A stretch of 64,000 nt of DNA, taken from NCBI GenBank assembly GCA_003049465.1, contig PYSS01000049.1, positions 62,001 to 126,000 of the forward strand, in the 5' to 3' direction. Positions 1 to 11,639 of the stretch are shown here, in pieces. Each line of letters begins with the position of its first letter. Positions within the stretch are counted from its first letter, which is position 1. The translations under genes and the position numbers were made by a program. This DNA comes from Magnaporthiopsis rhizophila. Lineage: Eukaryota > Ascomycota > Sordariomycetes > Magnaporthales > Magnaporthaceae. The notes under the pieces were generated by a model. That model ran no database searches. It worked only from the letters and a program-made list of their open reading frames with translations, and was not told the DNA's origin.

Positions 1-182
1 GCGCCGGATTTGCTTCCGGCAGCAGCCCAAGGAGGTCAAAGCCCCCTTTGGGTATCACGGCATCTCGTAAAGGAACCCCTGGCCGGGCTGAGTCATCCGG
101 CTTGCCCACACCGCCGTCCCGTGGGACACCGAAACGCAAACGACCAAGAAAAAAAGGAAAAAAGAGAAAGCATATCGATAAG

Positions 183-190
183 TATATAAA
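183..190 (+). promoter_or_regulatory. TATA box of the GNAT gene
   Basis: A TATATAAA element lies 118 bases upstream of the acetyltransferase start codon, a normal distance for a fungal core promoter. The 5' 300 bases of the window hold no other gene that I can support. Confidence 0.5.
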
Positions 191-307
191 ATGATGCCAG
201 ATTTGTTTGCGCTGGGAGAATTTGGGCTATTTCTGCCGTACACTAGGGGAAAACGGAGCCTGGCACCATTATTTTTTTCTGGCGACATAACGACGCACAC
301 CGAAGCC

Positions 308-1211
308 ATGGAATCACACACCTTTGAGCTCCGCTCACCGAGGCTAGTCCTGCGAGCCGCCCGCGATGGAGACGCGGCCGAACTGTACAAGGCGTTTAGT
401 GATCCTGACGTCATGAGGTACTGGTATGTTCTGAACCGTCTCCGCTGGTCTGTTTTTTTTTTTTTTCCCCTATGTTGGATGGCCTCGCCAGCATATGTAC
501 CTTTTTAGTTACGGTAACACTCACAAATTCCCCGACGCAAACAGGTCCACACTGCCCCACGAGAGCCTGTCAGAGACGGAGCGGTGGGTGCGTGGTATGA
601 CAGTGGCCCCCTGCAACGGCGCGACCGACTTCATCGTCTGCCTCCGGAGGCTCCGCCGGCGTCGTCCCTCCCGGAATGGAGATCAAGATGATGTTCAGCA
701 AAACAACTCGGAAAACGACGACAAACAGACGCAAACAGGAGACCAAGACGAAGATCAAGAAGAGGAGGACCTGGTGCCGATCGGCAAGGCCGGCGTCTGG
801 CGCGACAACGAGATCGGCTTCATGCTCGCGCGGCCGTACTGGGGACGGGGCCTGGCGGCCGAGGCGTTGACGCTCGTGCTGGACCACCTGTTTGCCGGCT
901 CCGGCGACGTCGGGAGGGACCAGCTGGTGCTGGCGGATGTGGACCCGCGCAACGCCGCGTCCCTGACGCTGCTGAAGAGGCTGGGCTTCGAGGAGTACGA
1001 GTCCCGCGAGAACACGTTCCAGGTCGGGGAGCAGTGGGTCGACAGCACGTACCTGCGGCTGACCGGGGAGACGTGGAGATCGAGAGACGGGGTGCGGCGG
1101 TCGATGGACGGTGGCGGCGCGCCAGACGTCGCGGGGTGTGCGGGTTTTGCGACCGGCGGCGCCAAGTGTGTCGACTTGGTCCGCACTGCTGGCGTCGGCG
1201 TTTGTTTGTAA
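308..1211 (+). CDS. GNAT-family N-acetyltransferase (RimJ/RimL type)
   Basis: Two exons, 308-423 and 545-1211, give about 260 residues; the 121-nt intron starts GTATGT and ends ACAG and joins within a Trp codon. The protein should transfer an acetyl group from acetyl-CoA to an amine; the substrate is unknown. The N-terminus (residues 1-39) has the LRSPRLVLRA strand and the SDPDVMRYW segment usual for the RimJ/RimL subgroup. Residues around 124-150 carry the acetyl-CoA loop (RPYWGRGLAAEAL), and a NAASLTLLKRLGF segment follows, as in the family. Two oddities: residues about 73-114 are an inserted Arg-rich then Asp/Glu/Gln/Asn-rich stretch between two core strands, and the last 45 residues are unlike the family. 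The insert stays in frame and shows no convincing intron. A TATA box sits upstream. The family call is firm; activity is not proven. Confidence 0.85.
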
Positions 1212-1438
1212 TCGGCACCAACGTCCCTCATCTCGGGCACTAGAATCGTGGGCAAAGCAGCAACGACCCCAGCATGCCGGTTGTTGGCTCTGCTACGTCG
1301 ATACCTATCCCTAGCCAAAAATCGAACATCTTAGGCGAGCAGCTGCACCAACATGACAATCACTGGCTGTATTATCAACGTGGATGGCTACATTTAAACG
1401 ACAAATAAGCTAGACACGTTCCACACAGCGAGGCATCC

Positions 1439-2534
1439 CTACAGCTCCACAGTGTCGGCGTACTCCATCGCCTCCGAGCCCGGCAGGGACCTCGTGCCCT
1501 GGACGTTTGCCTTCTCGACCTCGTCGCGGAAGCGCTTCACCTCCTCGGCCGACAGCTTGACGTGCACGGCCGCCGTGTTCTCCTCCAGAAGCTTGATGCG
1601 CTTGGTGCCCGGGATCGGGATGATGTCGTCGCCCTGGGCCAGCAGCCAGGCGAGCGTCAGCTGGGCGGCGGTGCAGCCCTTGCCGCGCGCCATCTCCTGG
1701 ATGTGGTCGACGAGCTCGAGGTTTTTGTGGAAGTTCTCCGGGCTGTAGCGCGATATGGCGCGGCGGAAATCGGTGGGGTCGAAGTCGTCGAGCGACCGCA
1801 CCGCGCCCGTCAGCATGCCGCGGCTGAGCGGCGAGTAGCATACGACGGCGACGCCGAGCTCGCGGCACGTCTTGAGCAGGTCCGTGCCGGCGGGGCCCTC
1901 GATGGCCAGGTCCCAGGGGTTGTATTCGACCTGGACGGCCGCGATGGGGTGTACGGCGTGGGCCCGGCGCAGCGAGTTTGACGAGCATTCGGAAAGGCCC
2001 AGGTGGCGCACCTTGCCCTCCTTTACCAGCTCCGCCATGGCCTCGACCGTTTTTTCGATCGGCACCTCCTTGCTCAGGCGGTGGACGTAGTACAGGTCGA
2101 CATAATCGACGCCCAGCCGCTCGAGGCTCGTTTTGATGGCGTCGCGGCAGTGCTCGGGCGAGCTGTCGATGGTGAAGCCGCTCTCGGTCATGCGCCCCCC
2201 GAATTTGGTTGCGAGGAAGATGTCGGCGCGCCGCTCCGGGTGCAGTTTAAACCACTTGCCGATCAGGTCCTCCGAGTCGCCGTAAATGTTGGCCGAGTCC
2301 CAGTTTGTCGCGCCAATCTCCCACGCGCGATCGAGCACCTTGAGGCGATCCTCGTCGGAGCTGGAGGCAGAGGGTTAGCTGTCTTGGAGCGATGCTGGGA
2401 GCTGTGGTGGGTGCTGAGACTTACCCAACCGCACCGTAGCCCCAGCTCAGGCCCATCAGGCCAAAGCCGATGGCGGCGACCTCGGGACCGTTCTTGCCCA
2501 GGCGGCGCGTGGGGATCTTGGCGGGCGGAGCCAT
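1439..2534 (-). CDS. Aldo-keto reductase (YakC/AKR8-13-like)
   Basis: Two exons on the minus strand, 2534-2425 and 2360-1439, encode about 343 residues; the 64-nt intron has GTAAGT and CCAG ends. The enzyme should be a cytosolic NADPH-dependent reductase of aldehydes or ketones with a TIM barrel. The catalytic tetrad can be read as Asp58, Tyr63 (SANIYG), Lys89 (LATKFG) and His130 (YYVHR). Near the C-terminus the IIPIPGTKRIKLLEEN segment is the cofactor-binding signature of this branch. Length is normal for the family. The start MAPPAKIPTRRLG fits relatives, which begin with a short RxLG strand. It is convergent with the GNAT gene, with about 230 bases between stop codons. No lesion is seen. 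The physiological substrate cannot be told. Confidence 0.9.
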
Positions 2535-3953
2535 TGCGTTGGGTGTCGTGGGAGTTTGGTTGAATGCTTTGGATCAGCTAGGATGGGATGGTATGTAGTA
2601 GGTTGTCTCGAGGATGGTTTCTAAAGAAGACGCGACCAGACTTGGACGCGGCCATCGGCTTCTATCTGTAGTCCAGCGAGAGGCTGCTGGCGGGCTCCAC
2701 GGGATGCAGCTTTACGGTAAGTCCGAATATGTCCAGACCAGGAGCAGACGAGGCGACGATAGCTGCAGATCGGATTCGGGCGCAGAACGGCGTTACGGCG
2801 AGCTAAGTCCGAACAACGCGTGGCACAAATTCTACGGCTGAGGGACTGCGAGGCCCGTCTCCTATGCCTTACCAGGTGCCTCTCACAACACTCCATCCAC
2901 ACGGCGATACCAACCTCCAGCTGACTGACGTGATCCATACCCAGGTTCCACTACTGCTGCAGAACGCCAGCATCCAGCCCTGCCGCACCCGCATGGATCC
3001 ATGCCAACGACCCCTCCATCGGCACTCAAACTGCCCCGGCATGCGGGCCCCTCTAATACTCCGAGTCGACCGGCCAAACCGATCGAGCCCGAACCCGACG
3101 CACGCCCAGTTTCTGGCCTGTCAAACCTGTACGCTGTCTAACCAGGTCTGCAGTCTGCCCAGGCAAGGGGAGTCCAGGCCTGAATTTCTGCTCGCCGCAT
3201 GTGTGGTTCCTCGTCTAGCTGGTCCGTGGTTAGTCCTGCCGACGTCCCGCCCGCCACCGAGCCCTTTCTCTTCCATCCCGCTTCCTGCCATCCATCTGCC
3301 TGCATCTTGGCAACCTCGACGCTCGATGTCAACATTTTTGGTCTGTTTATTCCGCTCCATAGCTCCGGCGCGATTGCGGCATGACGGCGGCATCTGCTCC
3401 TGTCCGTGATCTCATGTCTTCTTTTTTCTTTTTCTCGGCGTTTGACCTGGTTCTAAAGCCTGTCCGCCACAGGCAGTTGCGAAAGGACTGAACCTTGTCC
3501 TGACTCGCCTCCTTCTAACAGATCCCAGGTATAGTAAAGGTTAGCGGGTGGGGCTGCCAGGGGGTGATTAGGTGCGGGAGCTAACACGAATAGGGTACAT
3601 TGTTTCAACGCAATTCTATGTGCTGGAATGTGTACCAGGCAACCCGGATTAGGAGAAACCCACCATCCAAGCTTCACTATCCCATCCCTGTACCTGTACA
3701 GTACATACACGCAAATCATGGAACGCACATGCTTCACCAATTCTTAGGTTGTCACGGGTGCGAGGCCCCATTCTATATAAATGGATCAGGTTCTTTTGTC
3801 CGGCAAAGACATGATTGGGTTCAAGCGAGCGAATATCTGAAGACAACAAAAGGAAAAGAAAAAGGTGTCTTGTGAATGGCTGGGGTGTTCAGCAGCAACA
3901 ATCCCTCAACCCCCCCTCTCCCCAGCTCGGGGTGGCGGGCCCTATCGGCGCAT
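2535..3953. other. Intergenic, no supported gene
   Basis: This 1.4-kb stretch holds the 5' flank of the aldo-keto reductase and the 3' flank of the P450. Open frames here (for example 2864-3409 on the plus strand) have proline- and arginine-rich random composition and no recognisable domain. A TATATAAA string near 3774 has no gene behind it. Confidence 0.5.
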
Positions 3954-6062
3954 CTACTCCTCCTCTTCCTCTACAGCGAGCGACTCCAGATCAATCTCGG
4001 CTTTCCGCCGGCGAGATAGAAGCTTGGCCTCGGGGTTTGGGATCGGATCCGTGCCGAAATAAATGGGCTCCAACGTCGTGCCCGGCGCGAGCTTCCAGTC
4101 GTAGTTCATAATGAGGAAGCACAGTATCATCTTGATCTCGTTGGCGGCGAAAAAACGGCCCGGGCACATGAATTTGCCATAGCCAAACGTGATGTGGTCC
4201 GCCACTCCCGAAACGAGCTGGGCCCGGTGCTCGCCGCCGGGCTCGTTTTCGCGGATATCGAGGAACCGGCGAATGTCGAACTTGTGGGGGTCTTTATATT
4301 TCCCGGGGCTGAAAATGTTCGTGGCGTCCACGGCCACGACCTCGCCTTTGGGCAGGAAGGTGCCATCTTTCAACGTGACGTCTTCCACTATGCGGCGGAT
4401 CATGTTGGCTGGGTTTTTTTTATGTAGTTAGCACTTGCATTCGATTTGTGTTATATTTAGGAGGTGAGGATATCGAACGATGGTTTACTCACCCCATAAG
4501 ATGGGCTTCAGCCTTTGCGCCTCTTTGATGGTGCTGTCGAGGAGCTTCAGTTGGTAAAGCGACGTCTTCTTCCATCCGTTGGCAGGGAGGACGTCGATCA
4601 TTTCCTGGCGAAGCGCCTCGAGGTTCTTCGGCTCCGCAGCCAATTGCAACATCGTTTGGGTGACCAAATCCGACGTTGTGAAGATAGCAGCGAACGAGAG
4701 GAAAAGCTGCAAGTCCGTCTGGTTGATGGCCTCCCCCTTAGCCTCTTTCTCGAACCATTCGATAGCATCATTGTACACCGGCGCCGGCTCCCCCCTGGCC
4801 AGACACTGCTGACGATCCTCCTCGCGGCTCTTCAAGAGACCGTCGATGATTGCCTTTGCCTCAAAGTAGCGTTTCCGGGTCGCCCTGTTGGCGGGGTCGA
4901 CGAGGTATACGAGCGGCCGGACGATTTTCGGGAACATGCGCAACCTGAGCCCGGCCGAATTCTGCATTATTGTGAAGCTCTTTGTGATGTCCAGCCAGTC
5001 GGGGTCGCGGCAGAGCGCGGTACCCAGGAAGACGCGTGAGGAGACTCGGGCGACGATATCGAGCGAGGTCTGGTAGATCCGCGTCTCGAACCAGTCTTTG
5101 GCTCTGCCTGTTAGTCGTCGTCGGGGCTCATCCTGGCGGAGGGTAAGATCCGGCGGAGCCGAAAGGCATCACGAAATCGGGAAAGGGGAACCGGGAAGAA
5201 AATATCTTACCGGGTTTTTCTGGAAGGTTTGTAGCAATCGCGACTGACGTCTCCTTGGCAAGAGGGTCGGTGACGGCGGCTACGCGGCGAGTTCAATGCC
5301 ACCCTGCGTTAGCGCTGTAGGCCTGGCGGTACGAATTATATCCAGACTTACCAAGTCGCCTTGTCAAATACTTTGTCACCACCGTCTGGGCAATCGCGTT
5401 CGGATGGTCGACAAGGGTTGTGAAGCCAAAACCGGCTAGTTCCATGGGCAAAAGCTGCAGAAAATCCCACAAATGGAAGTCAGCCTTGGAAGTTGGGATC
5501 GTATTTCCCGCCCTTGGGGAGATGGGTTTGTTTTGCTCCCTCGTGCGCAATTTTCCCTTTGCCTTGCTTGAGGCGGGAGGCGTGGGCGAAAAATGGCGAG
5601 GTGTTCGTTCCCCGAGCAATAAAAAATGGGACAGAGAGAGAAAGGGTTCTTCCTTACGCTGCCAAATTCCTTCCTGAAGTTGAGCTTGTCCGGCATGCTC
5701 TTGACCTCATCCGCCCTGTCCGGGGGGAGGATGGTGACGGGGCCGAAGTTGGATATCACCTTAAACGGCTTTCCAGGGTAATGCCGCTTGCCCTCGTTGT
5801 ATATCTTGACACCATTACTGATGAAGTCCATCCTCTTCTGGATCTGGGTCTGGAAGAAGCCGGGCGGGTTGATCAGGGGAGCGCCCTTGCCCTTCTTGGC
5901 TCCGAAGAGGGCGCTCGCGGCGACGGGAACGAGCACCAGCAGCACCAGGGTCGCGACGAGGGCGGATTTGTCGAGCTCGAGCGCGGCCAGGCGACCCAGC
6001 AGTTGAGCCTGGAGCTGGGGTTGCTGCAGCCCAGCCGCATCGACGTCGATGGCGCTAGACAT
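3954..6062 (-). CDS. Cytochrome P450, ent-kaurene oxidase/CYP68-503-like
   Basis: Five exons on the minus strand (6062-5658, 5484-5352, 5279-5211, 5107-4493, 4408-3954) splice in frame to about 558 residues; introns are 173, 72, 103 and 84 nt with GT-AG ends. The protein is a membrane-anchored monooxygenase of the endoplasmic reticulum. A hydrophobic anchor lies at about residues 35-52, followed by a PLINPPGFF segment typical of the group. The I-helix has AAIFTTSD (342-349), the K-helix has EAQR (398-401), and the haem motif FGYGKFMCPG places the Cys ligand at residue 489. The resemblance is to fungal terpenoid-oxidising P450s (gibberellin and indole-diterpene pathways), but the substrate is not known. 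The N-terminus is about 30 residues longer than usual, with Gln/Leu-rich sequence. The gene is divergent from the SDR at 7239. The C-terminus ends in a run of Glu. Confidence 0.88.
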
Positions 6063-6259
6063 GGCGAGCGGGTTGTTTTTGCACTGCGAAGGACTTTGGG
6101 CTTGTTGGAATGTGGTGCTTGAAACAATAGAGTCGGGAGGGGAGGCTTTATATCGCTTCTTCCTGGTTCGGAAAGAAAAAAGGCCGGGGTTGCAGGTGCT
6201 CCGAAGTAGGCCTGGATACAGGAAAATCCCACCACCACTGAGGGTGTATCGAGTCGACG

Positions 6260-6267
6260 TATATATA
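6260..6267 (-). promoter_or_regulatory. Possible TATA box of the P450 gene
   Basis: A TATATATA string lies about 200 bases upstream of the P450 start on the minus strand. The 1.2-kb region between the two divergent genes (6063-7238) contains otherwise only T-rich runs and no gene I can support. Confidence 0.35.
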
Positions 6268-7238
6268 CACATGTGCCTTTGACCCTGCCGCGTCTCTCAT
6301 CTCTCGTGTGTTCGGGACGAGTGGTTCGGCCGAAACGGCGTTCCCGCACCTCGGTCGCAAAAAACCGAAAACCTGTCCGATGCCCCCCGGTCGGCGCGGC
6401 AAGGGATATGCCCGACAAGTTTTTGCGCGGGGTGGGTCAGGTATGTACAAGTCCTCAAGCATTATAAGGCCTCACTCGATGGGCACTATTAAAATGGTAC
6501 TTTTTTTTTTTTCTTTTTTTTTTTCCGTTAACTTCCACTTCGGTGTGTTATAGCTGAACAATACGTACTTGAAGAGGGCTTCACTTGCAGCAAAATACTT
6601 TATATGTGGCGCACCAACCAAAGGCTCGGCTCGTAGGTATTGCATCAGGTCGTGGCGATTTGCAAAGATACCTATTTGCACCGGCTATTTCCCTTTTGGG
6701 CTAAAAAAAAAGGTTTGACGGCAATCAAGGGAATACCCGCTGTCTCTTCTTGTCACATCCCGGATCCATATCTCCACCGCGTGGATGCGGGTTCAAAGGT
6801 AATTATGGGTTCACCACCATGGTAGGGCCATGGCCAGTAAACATCTGTCTCACGGCTGGGTTAAGAACTGCGGCCTTATTTGTTTCCTTGGGCAAGGCGC
6901 CTTGTTAATGCCGCTTCCATGCCCGCTGTTGTGCAGGTGTTCGAACGACCTGGTCGAAAGTTTAATGCGGGCCTTCGGCCGGAATTGTTAGCAAAGTCCG
7001 ACCGATCGTGCATCTCGGCCCGTATAAGTATGGCCGAGCGGATCACCTGGAAGCAACGGCTTGAAGAGGTGGTAGGGAGAGAGGAGACTGCATATCTTGA
7101 GAGGGACGCCCCAGTGAAGGAAGAGGAGAGGCAACCGGCGCACGGCAAACCCGAGCCCACGACCGACCACGACCGCCAGCCATCGTCGCTCCAGTCTTCG
7201 TCAACACACAGAAACGATTTGCAAGGGCCGCAAACGTT

Positions 7239-8177
7239 ATGTTCGGGGGTCCGAAATTCAACCCGGATAAGGACATCCCCGACCTGTCGGGCAAGGTTGT
7301 CCTCGTGACGGGCGCCAACGTCGGCCTTGGCAAGGAGACGGTCTTGCAACTGGCCAAGCACAACCCCGCCCGCATTTTCTTGGCCTCGCGCTCCGAGGCC
7401 AACGCGCACGCCGCCATCGAGGACATTGAGCGCGAGGTGCCCGGCTCCCACAAGATCGTGACCTTCCTCCAACTGGACCTCACCTCCTTCGACAGCGTCA
7501 AACGGGCCGCCGCTGCCGTCACGTCCCAGGTCGACAGCCTCGATCTGCTCGTCAACAATGCGGGAATTATGGCCACCCCTGCGGGCCGAACAAAGGAAGG
7601 CTATGAGCTGCAGTTCGGCGTCAACCACATGGGCCATGCGCTGCTGACGCGCCTGCTGCTGCCGCTGCTCAAGCGCACCGCCGCCACGGGCGCCGACGTC
7701 CGCGTCGTCAACATATCGTCCGCGGGCGAGACGACGGCGCCCAAGGCCGGCTGGCCCGCCGACATGTCCGTCTATAAAACCGACATGGCCGACGTGTGGA
7801 CCCTGACGCGCTACGGCGCCAGCAAGCTCGCAAACGTACACTTTACCAAGGCGCTCCAGCGCCGAAACCCGGACATTAAGTGCGCCGCCGTGCACCCGGG
7901 CGTCGTCGCCACGAACCTGCTACATGGCTTCGCCGAGTCGCACCCCTTTCTCGGCTGGTTGGCACGCCTCTTAGTAAACTGGTTTGGGCTCACCACCCGC
8001 ACCGCGGCGACCTATCAGCTTTGGGCCTGCATCAGCCCGGAGGTCAAGCCCGGCGAGTTCTACCACCCGCTTGGGGTCACGGGCAAGGGGTCGGCGCTGT
8101 CGTCGGATGAGGCCCAGGCCGAGAGGCTGTGGGAGTGGACCGAGAAGGAGCTGGACGCGTATTTGGAACAGAAGTAG
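7239..8177 (+). CDS. Short-chain dehydrogenase/reductase (retinol-dehydrogenase/WWOX-like)
   Basis: A single uninterrupted exon encodes 312 residues. It should be an NAD(P)-dependent oxidoreductase with a Rossmann fold. The cofactor motif TGANVGLG is at residues 24-31, NNAG at about 106-109, the catalytic Ser in NISSAG near 160, and YGASK with Tyr192 and Lys196. All catalytic residues are present and the length is normal. The subgroup resembles fungal retinol-dehydrogenase-like enzymes, many of which sit in biosynthetic clusters as tailoring enzymes. It is divergent from the P450. The start chosen gives the usual 20-residue lead before the first beta strand. Substrate unknown. Confidence 0.9.
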   Translation: MFGGPKFNPDKDIPDLSGKVVLVTGANVGLGKETVLQLAKHNPARIFLASRSEANAHAAIEDIEREVPGSHKIVTFLQLDLTSFDSVKRAAAAVTSQVDSLDLLVNNAGIMATPAGRTKEGYELQFGVNHMGHALLTRLLLPLLKRTAATGADVRVVNISSAGETTAPKAGWPADMSVYKTDMADVWTLTRYGASKLANVHFTKALQRRNPDIKCAAVHPGVVATNLLHGFAESHPFLGWLARLLVNWFGLTTRTAATYQLWACISPEVKPGEFYHPLGVTGKGSALSSDEAQAERLWEWTEKELDAYLEQK

Positions 8178-10025
8178 TGAGGGAGTTGCCGGTGTTTTTT
8201 TCTTTTTTTTCCCTTTTATTAGCATTGCCATTTTGGATATGGCACTGATCGGTTCTGGCGAGCTGCTAGCTAGGGGAAGGTGTAGGAGGTTAATAAACTG
8301 TCACATTATCTCAACATTTGAAACAACATGGAAAGGCTCCGGCGCTGGGGCCGCCGTACTCTCGTTTGCTTGTAGACATCTCCGTGGTCCCCCGCGAAGG
8401 CTTCGCGGCAGGGAAGAAGCCTGCCGGAACAGAGAAAAAGTGCCGCATGCGTGCGGAAATGCAACTCATCATGTGGTACGACGGGTGACAAAACGCCGAA
8501 TATTGGCCACCACCGAGAGCCATTGGCTATAGTAGGTCCGCCTGCTACCTCTGCCGCTAGCCTATCCAGAAGACGGGCAAGTACGCCGTTTCAAGCACGC
8601 GCGGCAGGCAAGTTTTGGGCAAGGTGGGCCATACCAAATTTCCATCTCCCTCGACACAATACAGAGGAACTCCAGGGGCTCGTCGGCGAAATGGTAATGC
8701 TCATGCAACAGATGGGGTTGCGCCTCCACCACTTAAGGACCGTCTAAACTCACAGGGCAGCAGGCGGAGTCTCGTCACCACCGAGTCTAAGGATCGGGAG
8801 ACACCGCCTACCGAGGTTTCCGGCAGTGTTTCGAGCTTCCAACAGGAGAAGGCTGACCTGCCGTACGAGCATATGGGAACCGGCACACCACTCTTTAAAC
8901 TGAAAGTTGGACGGCTCTGTATGGTGTTCGATTGCATCAGGGGTACCCGTGAGTCTTATGCTAGTGTTGGAGACTGTTGATGAGGCCGAACGGCGGAGAT
9001 GATACGGTCGGTTCGGGCCATGGACGACGCGGATATATCCACCACCGAAGACCTCGCTCGGGGCTGCTCAGAGGGAGCTCCGACCATAAGATGCGTTTAA
9101 GGACAACTCGTGGCGGTTCGGTGGGTGTGGCGGTGCGATGGGAAGATTATCTCGGGCGAAAGGCTGCGATAAAGAATGCTAAGGCCAGAAGACAGTCACG
9201 GGCGTGACAAAAACAATCAAATTCGTCCTCGGCCGCATGCCGTCCGGTTCCCCTGCAATGGAATAAATGGCAGGTCCAGGTGGTTGGGGGCATAGTAGCA
9301 CCGCATTCCGATTCTGTTATTCACGTCCCATCAACAGAGCCGTATGGTGCGGTGGTGCGTTTACGGTGCGAGCCACGCTCCGTCGCTGTATACTTACCGA
9401 CGGCAGCCGTCGCCGCCGCAGCGGACTTCCGGACGGACGAGCCTGGTCCAGTTCCTTCTGGACCAGGTTCCAAGCAGCTCCGAGCAGTGGGCGGCCGTGG
9501 GGGATACGAAGTCCTCGATGCGTGCGCACAAAGGGGCGCGTCGCTCACCCTGCTCAAGGGATCCTACTGGACGGTACATGCCTGCTGCGGCTACTGCTCC
9601 TGGATTATTAGTGGGGTTTATTAAGGACTGGGCGCTCCATGATGCGGAGGGCAAGGCCGAGGAGGAGCTCTTGGAGTCGGTGCTTGAGCTCCTTGACGAG
9701 CTGGCCATCGTTGAGGGAGAACACGTGTCCACCTTTCGATCCCCTTCGAGTAGTCTAAAAAATACCCCGGACCCGGACGCCCAGGTGCCCTGTTTCTTCC
9801 AAAGTCCGCAATGGCTCGCCCTGCATTAACCGCCCCTGGAAATTCTGGAGCCTGAAAGTGAGCTCCTTGTGAGAAATGCCGTCTACTAACTACAGCAGGC
9901 CCGGGAAGCACTGGAACTCGGTCCTGGCTCGCATATCTGTCCATGAACCCGGTGGGGGGGCAAGGAACATCGGTCTCTCTTGGCAACGCCCCTGACCCTT
10001 CCATGTTTTACGGGCAGCAAAAGCA
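8178..10025. other. Long intergenic stretch, no firm gene
   Basis: No domain is recognisable here. A stretch near 9610-9720 on the plus strand reads as an acidic helix (AEEELLESVLELLDELAIVE) that looks coding-like, but the surrounding frames are short and broken, so at most it is a relic. A perfect hairpin lies at 9439-9470 and is listed separately. Confidence 0.4.
9439..9470. repeat. 13-bp inverted repeat with 6-nt loop
   Basis: The arm CCTGGTCCAG (9442-9451) is followed by a 6-nt loop and its exact reverse complement (9458-9467). Three further outer pairs, one of them a wobble, extend it. There is no T-run after it, so it does not look like a simple terminator. Confidence 0.6.
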
Positions 10026-11341
10026 TCAGATCACGCCCAACAATGCCTTGACGTCACGCTCAATATCCAAACGTGAGTCTTCTGGCCGCAGGCCAAACAG
10101 CGCAGCGGTCCTGGAGCCCCTGGTGCGCATATTGACCGCCATGTTCTCGGCGATGGCCCAGCTCCAGACCTCGGCGCCATCCACGCCTTCGAAGCGCGCC
10201 ATGACGTGCGATTTGATCTCCTCGGGGGTGACCACCTTGAACTGCCCAGGTTCCCACTTGGCGAACGCCTCGTCGCCGTGCTTCTTGAGCGCCGGCAGCA
10301 CCGCGTCGTCCAGGAACTCGCGCCATGTCAGCTCCTGCGTCTCGATAAAGTAGTACGCCTTGGGGCCCCACATCTCGAGCCCGCCGCTGCCGCTTCCGAC
10401 ATCCTCGACGGCACCATCGTCACCGCTGCCGCTGGACGACTGCTCCAGGCGCCGCAGGGCATCCTTGACGAGGCCGACGTACAGGCGCGCCAGGTGGCGC
10501 ACGTCCACGAACGCGAGGATATTCTCGCCGGACCCGACGCGAAAGGCGCCGCCGAAGCGGCGGGCGACGTCGACGACGTACGAGAGGACCAGCGGCGTGC
10601 GGCGCTTGGCGCTGGGGCTAAGACCGAAGACGTCGGGTGGGGCGATGATGGCGGTCCGGAGCTTGTTGCCGGCGCCGTTACCGCCCTCTGGCTTGACCGG
10701 CTGCTGCGCCACCAGCCTGTCTGTGGCCGCGTGCGTGACGGTGTCGGGCAGCGAGAACAGCTCCTCGCGGTCGGCGACGTCGTCCCAGGCGCGGTCCGAC
10801 GGCTGTCCAGTGGGCTCCGTCCACGTGTTGGCCGCGCCGGATGTGTGGATGTAGAAGGTCTCCCGGTGCGGCGTCCGCGGGACCGCGAGGGCCGCCAGGA
10901 TGACGCGTATGCCCGCCTCGTAGGGTACGTCTGGAGACGTGTCTGGATAATTAACCCGAGTTTAGCTACCAAAAAATCTTGCGTGTAACCTGTGCTTGAT
11001 GCATCGGTCTTATGTCCATTTGTTAAACTTACTGATGACGATGTCTGCCTTGGAAGACTCCTGCTCCAGCGTCTGCAGGTCATTCATCGAGCCAACCACG
11101 CACTTTACGCCAGGGTAGATGTCCGTGATGACCTGGAAATCTTTCTCGGATCGGGCCAGAGCGGTCACTCGAGCGTCGAGGTTGAGCTCCTCCATGCCAG
11201 CCAGGACGGAGCCTCCAATGTGGCCGGTGGCCCCAATGCTGTAAAATGACGTCAGATAATCAGACCACACTGCTGGCTTGGGGGTCGAGCTCACATGAGG
11301 ATGCTCGGTGAAGCCGTCGCTGAAGTCGAAACAGAGGCCAT
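10026..11341 (-). CDS. NAD(P)-binding NmrA/epimerase-like Rossmann protein
   Basis: Three exons on the minus strand (11341-11295, 11238-11033, 10942-10026) splice to about 389 residues; introns are 56 and 90 nt. The first exon is only 47 nt and is needed to rebuild the canonical start of the Rossmann fold: the splice gives ILIIGATGHIGG, whereas reading straight through gives a poor N-terminus. The cofactor loop GATGHIGG falls at about residues 17-24. Later segments DIVINTSPDVPYEAG, FYIHTSGAANTW and FVDVRHLARLY match the extended-SDR/NmrA-like group of fungi, often called nucleoside-diphosphate-sugar epimerases. A Ser/Gly-rich insertion lies near residues 250-270. Whether it is an enzyme or a redox sensor cannot be told. 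No lesion is seen. Confidence 0.85.
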
Positions 11342-11639
11342 TTTGAAAGCTAATTACTCAATCGAAACGCTGATAAAAATACGAGCGAGTAAAATGGCCT
11401 TGGTTGTTATTCTAACCGGCACCGGAATAAAAAGAGGCCATCAGGGAAGAGCGCCTGGAGTCGTATTTGTATTCACCCGGGTGGTTAACACGCTAAGGAA
11501 CATGCGGAGAACGCACCTTGTCATCAAATATCTCGACCGGAATCTGGGTCGATGTGTATTTGTAACATGCATGTCGCTTAGAAATCAAACCGCACTTCAG
11601 CCTAGAAGATCAGCTACCTAGCACTTCTCCCTTGCCCAC

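Noticed and set aside
2864..3409. 181-codon plus-strand frame
   Set aside because: Pro/Arg/Ser-rich random composition, no domain and no conserved start or splice pattern.
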